From NCBI RefSeq assembly GCF_000720185.1, contig NZ_JOIY01000018.1, forward strand, positions 65,456-129,455: a stretch of 64,000 bases of DNA, given 5' to 3'. Below the pieces are notes generated by a model. It made no database searches, was not told the origin of the DNA, and saw only the letters and a program-made list of their open reading frames with translations. Numbering within the stretch: position 1 is the stretch's first letter; every line of letters begins with the position of its first letter. Made by a program: the position numbers and the translations under genes. This document shows positions 16,117 to 22,889 of this stretch, in pieces. The stretch comes from Streptomyces sp. NRRL S-340. Lineage in GTDB: Bacteria > Actinomycetota > Actinomycetes > Streptomycetales > Streptomycetaceae.

Positions 16117-16560
16117 ATGGACATCGCGAAGGCTCTCGCTGTGATCGACCGGCTGTGCGCCGCGGCGTTTCCCGCCGAGCCCACCAGGACGGACGTCGGC
16201 ACGGCGGGGCCGGGTTACCTGATGGCCGAGTTGGCGACGAGCGACGACTTCTGGGAGGACGACGGCAGCCGGCGGGAGGAGACGGCGGATCAGTTCCAGT
16301 GCGACCGCGACGGGCTGGGGGAGCGGTTGACCGAGCGGTGGGGGAGTCCGCAGGCGTTCAGCCTGTACAGCGTGTTCGAACGGGTCACGCGCGGGGAGGA
16401 GACGGCGGAGCCGTGGGCCTCGCTCAGCGGGCACGTGCCCGACGTCCAGGTGTGGCGGGCGTCCGGGAGCGGCCGGTGGATAGCCCTCGGCGTCTCCCAG
16501 TGGGACCAGGAGCTGCCCTTCCAGCTCCTGGCGGTCGTCACGGCCACCGACCCGCCATGA
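16117..16560 (+). CDS. conserved hypothetical protein, 147 aa
   Basis: A small acidic soluble protein that I do not recognise. It has no signal peptide or membrane segment. It is mostly mixed alpha/beta, with a helical N-terminus (KALAVIDRLCAAAFP) and a beta-rich end (WIALGVSQWDQELPFQLLAVV). Base composition by codon position is typical of a real gene here. ATG 16117 is the most natural start, although the frame is open upstream and no ribosome site is visible; TTTACT 7 nt before it may mark a leaderless start. It is divergent from the ROK gene across 244 nt in which I see nothing else. Confidence 0.65.
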   Translation: MDIAKALAVIDRLCAAAFPAEPTRTDVGTAGPGYLMAELATSDDFWEDDGSRREETADQFQCDRDGLGERLTERWGSPQAFSLYSVFERVTRGEETAEPWASLSGHVPDVQVWRASGSGRWIALGVSQWDQELPFQLLAVVTATDPP

Positions 16561-16653
16561 CCGGCGTGAGTGCCGCGTCTCCCGGACCACCACGAGGGCG
16601 GCGGCCGGAGGGACGGCCACGACCACCTCGACTCCCGCGACGGCCGCACGCCG

Positions 16654-17205
16654 TCACACGGCCTCCGCCGCCGCCCGCAGCCGGGCGAACTCCACGGCCA
16701 TGGTCTCCGCTGTCCAGTGCGCGTTCAGACCGCTCGGATTGGGCAGCACCCACACCCGGGCGGAGCCGATCGTCCGCTCCTGCGGCCCGACCTGCGCCCG
16801 GCGTTCGCCGAAGGCCGCCCGGTACGCGGTGACACCGACCACGGCCAGCCACCGGGGCCGCAGCCGTGCCACCTTGAGCGCCAGCAGCCGCCCGCCCTCG
16901 CGGTACTCCTCCGCCGTCAGCTCGTCGGCCCGGGCCGTCGTGGGCCGGGCCACCACGTTGGTGATCCCGAGCCCGTACGACAGCAGCTCGTCCTGTTCGG
17001 CGGGCTTGAGCAGTCTCGGGGTGAACCCGGAGCGGTGCAGCACCGGCCAGAACCGGTTGCCGGGGCGGGCGAAGTGGTGGCCCGTCACGGCGGTCGTCAG
17101 ACCGGGGTTGATGCCGCAGAACAGCACGCTGAGACCGTCCGCGACCACGTCCGGTACGAGACGGTCGCGGGCGGCCTCGAGCTGTGCCTGGGTGAAGCGG
17201 GTCAG
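16654..17205 (-). CDS. mug: G/U mismatch-specific uracil-DNA glycosylase (MUG/TDG family)
   Basis: This 183-residue enzyme removes uracil and related bases mispaired with guanine. Motif LFCGINPGL carries the family Asn that positions water, and LPNPSGLNAHW is the minor-groove motif. The usual N-terminus TRFTQAQLEAARDRLVPDVV is encoded only if translation begins at CTG 17205, which overlaps the purB stop codon; the next standard start is GTG 17148, which would delete those conserved residues. Coupling to purB through a rare CTG start is therefore proposed. The two genes are cotranscribed. Confidence 0.85.
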   Translation of the reverse strand: MTRFTQAQLEAARDRLVPDVVADGLSVLFCGINPGLTTAVTGHHFARPGNRFWPVLHRSGFTPRLLKPAEQDELLSYGLGITNVVARPTTARADELTAEEYREGGRLLALKVARLRPRWLAVVGVTAYRAAFGERRAQVGPQERTIGSARVWVLPNPSGLNAHWTAETMAVEFARLRAAAEAV

Positions 17206-18644
17206 AGGATCGCCCCCGGGGCGTAGGCGGCGGCCTCCGGGTGCTCCTTGACGATCGCCTCGATACGGCCGACGACCGCGCCGACCTGGTCGGCGGCGGC
17301 GCCCGTGAAGGACAGCTTGTCGGCCATCAGCTCGTCCAGCTGCGCGCGGTCGAGCGGGAGGCGCTCGTCGGCGGCCAGCTTGTCGAGCAGGTCGTTGCGC
17401 TCGGCGCCCTGTTCGCGCATGGCGAGCGCGGTCGCCACGGCGTTCTCCTTGATGGCCTCGTGGGCCACCTCACGGCCGACACCGGCGCGCACCGCGCCCA
17501 TCAGCACCTTGGTGGTGGCGAGGAACGGCAGGTAGCGGTCCAGCTCGCGGGCGATCACCGCGGGGAAGGCACCGAACTCGTCGAGCACCGTGAGGAAGGT
17601 CTCCAGCAGTCCGTCCAGCGCGAAGAACGCGTCCGGCAGCGCGACCCGGCGCACCACCGAGCAGGAGACGTCACCCTCGTTCCACTGGTCGCCCGCCAGC
17701 TCGCCGGTCATCGAGGCGTAGCCGCGCAGGATCACCATGAGGCCGTTGACGCGTTCGCAGGAACGGGTGTTCATCTTGTGCGGCATCGCCGAGGAGCCGA
17801 CCTGGCCGGGCTTGAAGCCCTCGGTGACCAGCTCGTGCCCGGCCATCAGACGGATCGTCTTGGCCAGCGACGACGGGGCCGCCGCGAGCTGCACCAGCGC
17901 GGTGACGACCTCGTAGTCGAGGGAGCGCGGGTAGACCTGGCCGACCGAGGTGAAGGCCTGGCCGAAGCCCAGGTGGGCGGCGATCCGCCGCTCCAGCTCC
18001 GCCAGCTTCGCGGCGTCGCCGCCGAGCAGGTCCAGCATGTCCTGCGCGGTGCCGACCGGGCCCTTGATGCCGCGCAGCGGATAGCGGCCCAGCAGTTCCT
18101 CGACCCGCCCGTACGCCACCAGCAGCTCGTCGGCCGCGGTGGCGAACCGCTTGCCCAGGGTGGTGGCCTGCGCGGCGACGTTGTGGGAGCGGCCGGCCAT
18201 GACCAGCTCGCCGTACTCCGCGGCCAGCTTGCCCAGTCGGGCCAGGACGGCCACCGAGCGGTCGCGCACCAGTTCCAGCGAGAGCCGGATCTGCAGCTGC
18301 TCCACGTTCTCCGTGAGGTCGCGGGAGGTCATGCCCTTGTGCACGTGCTCGTGCCCGGCGAGGTCGTTGAACTCCTCGATCCGTGCCTTCACGTCGTGCC
18401 GCGTGACCTTCTCGCGCTCGGCGACGGAAGCCAGGTCGACCTGGTCCAGAACACGCTCGTAGTCGGCGATGGCCGCATCCGGGACGTCGATCCCGAGATC
18501 CTTCTGGGCGCGCAGCACGGCGAGCCAGAGCTGCCGCTCCAGCCTCACCTTCTGCTCGGGCGACCACAGCGTGGCGAGCTGGGCGGAGGCGTAGCGTCCG
18601 GCGAGGACGTTGGGGATGCGGGGCTTGGCGGGAGCGGAAGTCAC
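17202..18644 (-). CDS. purB: adenylosuccinate lyase
   Basis: A 480-residue adenylosuccinate lyase of the fumarase/aspartase superfamily. It acts twice in purine synthesis, splitting SAICAR and adenylosuccinate to release fumarate. The signature loop GSSAMPHKMN is intact, as are the catalytic His in MAGRSHN and the substrate motif KGMTSRDLTEN. Length is normal. GTG 18644 has no ribosome site but TAGAAT lies 8 nt upstream, which suggests a leaderless mRNA. mug follows in the same operon, overlapping the stop codon. Confidence 0.97.
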   Translation of the reverse strand: MTSAPAKPRIPNVLAGRYASAQLATLWSPEQKVRLERQLWLAVLRAQKDLGIDVPDAAIADYERVLDQVDLASVAEREKVTRHDVKARIEEFNDLAGHEHVHKGMTSRDLTENVEQLQIRLSLELVRDRSVAVLARLGKLAAEYGELVMAGRSHNVAAQATTLGKRFATAADELLVAYGRVEELLGRYPLRGIKGPVGTAQDMLDLLGGDAAKLAELERRIAAHLGFGQAFTSVGQVYPRSLDYEVVTALVQLAAAPSSLAKTIRLMAGHELVTEGFKPGQVGSSAMPHKMNTRSCERVNGLMVILRGYASMTGELAGDQWNEGDVSCSVVRRVALPDAFFALDGLLETFLTVLDEFGAFPAVIARELDRYLPFLATTKVLMGAVRAGVGREVAHEAIKENAVATALAMREQGAERNDLLDKLAADERLPLDRAQLDELMADKLSFTGAAADQVGAVVGRIEAIVKEHPEAAAYAPGAIL

Positions 18645-18652
18645 GTGTACGG

Positions 18653-18658
18653 ATTCTA
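18653..18658 (-). promoter_or_regulatory. -10 of a leaderless promoter (purB)
   Basis: TAGAAT on the minus strand is 8 nt before the GTG start of purB. No clear -35 or PurR-like palindrome is visible. Confidence 0.5.
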
Positions 18659-18703
18659 CTGGCGAATCGTGCAGGCCAGCGCCACCGGGGCCTTCGTCCG
18701 AAC

Positions 18704-19537
18704 CTACGAGGGCCGGGAACCGGAGGAGCCGAGGTGCTGCGCGCCGGCCGCGTCCGGGCCCGGGTAGGGCAGCAGCTCGGGACGCTTGGCCGGGCGCCCG
18801 TCACCGGAGGAGCGGCCGGTCAGCCGCCTGCCTATCCAGGGGAGCAGGTGCTCCCGGGCGAAACGGGCGTCCGCGGCCCGGCGGGTCAGCCAGCCCGGCG
18901 GCACGGTCGCGGGCAGCGGCGTGCGCCACTCGGGGTCCTCCGGCTCGTGGCCGAGCGCCTGCCACACCGCCTCCGCGACCCGGCGGTGGCCCTCTTCGGT
19001 CAGATGCAGCCGGTCCACGCCCCACAGGCGCGGGTCGGCGAGCGACGGGGCCCCGTACAGGTCGGCGACGACCGCGCCGTGCCGCTCGGCCAGCTCGTCG
19101 ACGCAGGCGTACAGCTCCTCCATGCGGGGCCGGAACCGCTCCAGGACGGGGCCCTGGCGGCCCGGGCTGCGCATCAGCACGAGCTGCCTGCACGACGGCG
19201 CCAGCCGCTCCACCGCCTGCGTGAGCAGTCCGCGCACCCGGCCCATGTCGCACTTGGGCCGCAGGGTGTCGTTCAGTCCGCCGACCAGGGTGACCACGTC
19301 GGCCCGCATGGCAGCCGCCGCCTCGACCTGCTCGTCGACGATCTGCCCGATGAGCTTGCCCCGCACGGCGAGGTTGGCGTACCGGAAGCCGGGGCTGCGC
19401 TCGGCCATCCGGGCCGCCAGCAGGTCGGCCCAGCCCCGGTAGGAGCCGTCGGGCAGCAGGTCCGACATGCCCTCGGTGAAGGAGTCGCCGACCGCGACCA
19501 GGCTGGAGTACGGGGGGTTCGTGGCGTTCGTCTGCAT
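18704..19537 (-). CDS. SGNH/GDSL-type esterase
   Basis: A 277-residue SGNH hydrolase. Block I is VAVGDSFTEGMSD with the nucleophile Ser19, block II Gly is in LAVRGKLIGQ, block III Asn is in GGLNDTL, and block V is GVDRLHLTEEGH with the catalytic Asp and His. There is no signal peptide, so it should be cytosolic, unlike many secreted Streptomyces relatives. ATG 19537 is chosen over ATG 19573 because the fold starts soon after it. The C-terminal 60 residues are Arg/Pro/Gly-rich and probably flexible. The substrate, perhaps a lipid or acylated sugar, is unknown. Confidence 0.87.
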   Translation of the reverse strand: MQTNATNPPYSSLVAVGDSFTEGMSDLLPDGSYRGWADLLAARMAERSPGFRYANLAVRGKLIGQIVDEQVEAAAAMRADVVTLVGGLNDTLRPKCDMGRVRGLLTQAVERLAPSCRQLVLMRSPGRQGPVLERFRPRMEELYACVDELAERHGAVVADLYGAPSLADPRLWGVDRLHLTEEGHRRVAEAVWQALGHEPEDPEWRTPLPATVPPGWLTRRAADARFAREHLLPWIGRRLTGRSSGDGRPAKRPELLPYPGPDAAGAQHLGSSGSRPS

Positions 19538-19640
19538 GGCGTGAGCGATGGTAACCCACCGCCACATCCGCATACCAAGCGGTCGGTCTCACCGGGCAGG
19601 TCCCATTCCCACCGGCCGGGACCACCAGCCAGGCCCGCCG

Positions 19641-19715
19641 CCCGGGCCCGCTGCCTGGACCGGCCACCCGGGCCCGCCGCCTGGACCGACCACCCGGGCC
19701 CCGGGTCCTGGGCCA
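19641..19715. repeat. 26-bp tandem repeat, about 2.8 copies
   Basis: Units beginning CCCGGGCCC start at 19641, 19667 and 19693, an exact 26-bp period. The first two differ at only a few positions; the third decays after about 12 bases. It lies in the 219-nt gap between the CNNM pair and the SGNH gene, which shows nothing else. Confidence 0.75.
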
Positions 19716-19756
19716 CCCGCTGGCGCCCGCCTCGGTCAGGACGGCGGGCCCCTGCC

Positions 19757-20770
19757 TCAGACGCGCTGCCCGAACAGTTCCCGCAGCACGTCCTCCATCG
19801 TCACCAGCCCGGCCAGCCGCCCGTCGGTGCCCAGCACCGCCGCGAGGTGCGTACGGCTGCCGCGCATCGCGGTCAGCACGTCGTCCAGCGGGGTGCTCTC
19901 CCTGACCCGGGCGATCGGGCGCATGTCACGCGGCCGGAACGGCTCGGTGCGCGGCGAGGCGTCCAGCGCGTCCTTCACATGCAGGTACCCGATGATCCGG
20001 CGCTGCTCGTCGACCACGGGGAAGCGCGAGAAGCCGGACTCGGCCGACAGCCGCTCCAACTGCTCAGGAGTGACCCCGAGACGGGCGTAGACCACCTGCT
20101 CCAGCGGCAGCACGACGTCGCGCACCGGTCGGCTGCCCAGCTCCAGCGCGTCGTGGAGCCGCTCCTGCGCCCGGTCGTCGATGAGACCGGCCTCGCTGGC
20201 GTCCTTGACGATCTCGGCCAGTTCCGTGTCCGTGAAGGTGGCCGAGACCTCGTTCTTGGCCTCCACCCGCAGCAGCTTGAGCAGGACGTTGGCGAACGTG
20301 TTCACCGTGAAGATCACCGGACGCAGCGCGCGGGACAGCGCGACCAGCGGCGGGCCGAGCAGGAGTGCGCTGCGCACCGGCTCCGCGAGCGCCACGTTCT
20401 TGGGCACCATCTCGCCGAGCAGCATGTGCAGATAGGTCGCCAGCGCCAGCGCGATCACGAACGACACCGCGTGGCCCGCCCCGGACGGCACACCGACCGC
20501 GTGGAACACCGGCTCCAGCAGGTGCGCTATCGCGGGTTCGGCGACCACACCGAGGACCAGGGTGCACAGGGTGATGCCGAGCTGTGCCGCCGCGAGCAGC
20601 GCCGACACGTGCTCCAGGCCCCACAGCACGCTCCGGGCGCGCCGGTCGCCCTCCTCGGCGTACGGCTCGACCTGGCTGCGGCGCACCGAGATCAGCGCGA
20701 ACTCGGCGCCCACGAAGAAGGCGTTGACGACCAGGGTCGCCAGACCGATCAGAATCTGTACGGCGGTCAC
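19757..20770 (-). CDS. CNNM/CorC-type membrane protein, second of a pair
   Basis: A 337-residue CNNM (DUF21) transporter-like protein with a CBS pair. Hydrophobic segments cover about residues 3-25, 58-85 and 98-120, with the family motif LGEMVPKNVALAEP. A tandem CBS (Bateman) domain follows at about 215-335. The C-terminal CorC_HlyC domain of longer relatives is absent. GTG 20770 overlaps the stop of the upstream homologue by 4 nt, so the two are translationally coupled. CNNM proteins are linked to magnesium efflux, and this pair may form a heteromer. Confidence 0.9.
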   Translation of the reverse strand: MTAVQILIGLATLVVNAFFVGAEFALISVRRSQVEPYAEEGDRRARSVLWGLEHVSALLAAAQLGITLCTLVLGVVAEPAIAHLLEPVFHAVGVPSGAGHAVSFVIALALATYLHMLLGEMVPKNVALAEPVRSALLLGPPLVALSRALRPVIFTVNTFANVLLKLLRVEAKNEVSATFTDTELAEIVKDASEAGLIDDRAQERLHDALELGSRPVRDVVLPLEQVVYARLGVTPEQLERLSAESGFSRFPVVDEQRRIIGYLHVKDALDASPRTEPFRPRDMRPIARVRESTPLDDVLTAMRGSRTHLAAVLGTDGRLAGLVTMEDVLRELFGQRV

Positions 20771-22155
20771 CGGCCGGCCCTCTTCCCGTCGCTCAGGTGC
20801 TTGTCCGCGTGCCGGTCGCGCACCGCGGCGGCGGCGTCGTGACGGCTGCCGTCGAGCGGGGCGTGCAGCAGCACACGGGCCGCGCGGCGCCCGCTCGCGT
20901 CCACCACGTCCAGCCGCCAGCCCGCCACGTCCAGGACGTCGCCCGTCTGCGGTATCCGGCCCAGTTCCGCGGCGACCAGGCCCGCCAGGGTCTCGTAGGG
21001 ACCGTCGGGCGCCCGCCAGCCCACGCGGGCCAACTGGTCGACCCGGGCGGAGCCGTCGGCCGAGAACAGGGAGCGGCCCTCGTCGTCCGCCCCGGCCGGG
21101 GCGAGGTCGGGTGTCTCGTGCGGATCGTGCTCGTCGCGCACCTCGCCGACGACCTCCTCGACGATGTCCTCCAGGGTCGCCACCCCGGCCGTGCCGCCGT
21201 ACTCGTCGATGACGACCGCCATCGTCCGCCTGCCGGACAGCCGGTCCAGGAGCCGGTCGACGGTCAGCGACTCGGGGACGAGCATCGGCTCGCGCATGAT
21301 CTCGGAGACCCGCAGGTGGGTGCGGCGCTCGGCGGGCACCGCCAGGACGTCCTTGACGTGGGCCGTGCCCACCACCGAGTCCAGGCTGCCGCGGTACACG
21401 GGGAAGCGGGACAGACCGGTGGCCCGGGTCGCGTTCGCCACGTCCTCGCAGGTGGCCTGGGCCTCCAGGGCGACGACCTGGACCCGCGGCGTCATCACGT
21501 TCTCCGCGGTGAGGTCGGCCAGGTTGAGCGTGCGGACGAACAGCTCGGCGGTGTCCGCCTCCAGGGCGCCCTGCTTGGCCGAGTGCCGGGCCAGCGCCGC
21601 CAGTTCCTGGGGCCCGCGCGCGGAGGCCAGCTCCTCGGCGGGCTCCACCCCGAGCCTGCGCACCACGCGGTTCGCCGTGTTGTTCAGGTGGGTGATGAAC
21701 GGGCGGAACGCGCCGCTGAACCAGCGCTGCGGGGTGGCCACGCGCCGGGCCACGGCCAGCGGTGAGGAGATCGCCCAGTTCTTGGGCACCAGCTCACCCA
21801 CCACCATCAGGAACACGGTGGACAGGGCGGTGCCCACGACCAGGGCCACGGAGGTCGCCACGGACCGCGAGATGCCCAGCGACTGGAGCGGACCCGCGAG
21901 GAGCTTGGCGATCGAGGGCTCGGCGAGCATGCCGACGACCAGGTTGGTGACGGTGATGCCGAGCTGCGCGCCGGACAGCTGGAACGTCAGGTTCCGTACG
22001 GCTTTTAGGGCACCGGCGGCGCCGCGCTCACCGCGCTCGGCCGCGCGCTCCAGCGCGCCGCGCTCGACGGTGGTGAGCGAGAACTCGGCCGCGACGAAGG
22101 CGCCGCAGGCCAGCGACAGCAGGACCGCCACGAGCAGGAGGAGCACTTCGGTCAT
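20767..22155 (-). CDS. CNNM/CorC (HlyC) family membrane protein, first of a pair
   Basis: A 462-residue CNNM protein with the full set of domains: membrane DUF21 domain at about residues 1-185 (GELVPKNWAISSPLAV), CBS pair at about 210-330 (NVMTPRVQVVAL, VIDEYGGTAGVATLEDIVEE) and a C-terminal CorC_HlyC domain to about 435. It is thought to move magnesium or another divalent ion across the cell membrane. A strong GGAGGGGGG ribosome site precedes ATG 22155. It is the first gene of a two-gene operon with its shorter homologue. A 26-nt inverted repeat lies about 100 nt upstream. Confidence 0.92.
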   Translation of the reverse strand: MTEVLLLLVAVLLSLACGAFVAAEFSLTTVERGALERAAERGERGAAGALKAVRNLTFQLSGAQLGITVTNLVVGMLAEPSIAKLLAGPLQSLGISRSVATSVALVVGTALSTVFLMVVGELVPKNWAISSPLAVARRVATPQRWFSGAFRPFITHLNNTANRVVRRLGVEPAEELASARGPQELAALARHSAKQGALEADTAELFVRTLNLADLTAENVMTPRVQVVALEAQATCEDVANATRATGLSRFPVYRGSLDSVVGTAHVKDVLAVPAERRTHLRVSEIMREPMLVPESLTVDRLLDRLSGRRTMAVVIDEYGGTAGVATLEDIVEEVVGEVRDEHDPHETPDLAPAGADDEGRSLFSADGSARVDQLARVGWRAPDGPYETLAGLVAAELGRIPQTGDVLDVAGWRLDVVDASGRRAARVLLHAPLDGSRHDAAAAVRDRHADKHLSDGKRAGR

Positions 22156-22256
22156 CGGGTCACCCCCCTCCCATGGTCGGCCAGGACACGGGGGATCGCG
22201 CGGTGGTGCGTACGGCTACTGGGAGGCTCGCCCATGGACGGACGCTCACAACCTTT

Positions 22257-22282
22257 CATGGAGGACCGGGTGTCCCTCCATG
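22257..22282. promoter_or_regulatory. inverted repeat upstream of the CNNM operon
   Basis: CATGGAGG (22257-22264) and CCTCCATG (22275-22282) form a perfect 8-bp inverted repeat with a 10-nt spacer. It lies between the CNNM start (22155) and the end of the next upstream gene, so it may be an operator or an RNA hairpin in the CNNM leader. Confidence 0.4.
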
Positions 22283-22326
22283 GTAAAGGACGGGCAAAAA
22301 TACCCTCCGGAGTGCCGGGCTTCCGG

Positions 22327-22761
22327 TCAGTCCGTCCGGTCCGCGAGCGGCTTCATCCAGCGCCGCCAGTGCTCCTCCGGCGCGTAACCCGCCGCCCGCC
22401 AGGCGAGGTGCGCCCGCTCGTTGCGCGTGAGCACCATCGCGTCGCCGCGCCGCCCGCCGAGCCGTACGAAGCGTTCCTCGGCGGCGGCGAGCAGGGCCGA
22501 GCCGATGCCCCGGCGCCTGCGCCCGGGATGCACCGCCAGCCGGTACAGGTGGCAGCGCCAGCCGTCGAAGCCCGCGATCACGGTGCCGACCAGCTCACCG
22601 GCGTCCTCCGCCAGCAGCAGCGCCTCCGGGTCGCGTGCGACCAGTCGTGCCACGCCGTCCCGGTCGTCACTGATGCTCGTGCCCTCCGCCGCCGTCCGCC
22701 AGAAGGCCAGCACGGTGTCGAGGTCGGCGGGGACCGCGGGCCGGATACGCATGTCAGTCAT
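22327..22761 (-). CDS. GNAT family N-acetyltransferase
   Basis: A 144-residue single-domain GNAT protein. The acetyl-CoA pyrophosphate loop is VHPGRRRRGIGSALLAAAEE at about residues 80-100, preceded by the strand LYRLAV and followed by AHLAWRAAGY, a typical motif B. ATG 22761 is chosen because the fold starts with MRIRPAVPADLDTVLAFW four residues later; an ATG at 22791 in frame would add ten weak residues. It is small and lacks any fused domain, so the acceptor cannot be guessed. It is transcribed in the same direction as its neighbours but well separated. Confidence 0.88.
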   Translation of the reverse strand: MTDMRIRPAVPADLDTVLAFWRTAAEGTSISDDRDGVARLVARDPEALLLAEDAGELVGTVIAGFDGWRCHLYRLAVHPGRRRRGIGSALLAAAEERFVRLGGRRGDAMVLTRNERAHLAWRAAGYAPEEHWRRWMKPLADRTD

Positions 22762-22824
22762 GGCGCGATCCCACCACCCAGGCCCGTGCATCGAGCCCGA
22801 ATTCCATCATGCGGACGTTCGGCC

Positions 22825-22855
22825 CCGCCGTTCCGCCGTTCCGCCGTTCCGCCGT
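22825..22855. repeat. 8-bp tandem repeat, nearly four copies
   Basis: CCGCCGTT is repeated three full times plus seven bases, in the gap between the FtsX permease stop and the GNAT start. Confidence 0.85.
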
Positions 22856-22889
22856 CTCTCCGCTCACCCCGCCTCGGTCACCGGTCCCC

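Noticed and set aside
15873..16202. An N-terminal extension of the ROK regulator to an upstream start
   Set aside because: The extra 110 residues are low-complexity, and the TTG at 15872 has a good GGGAGGA ribosome site exactly where the family N-terminus begins.
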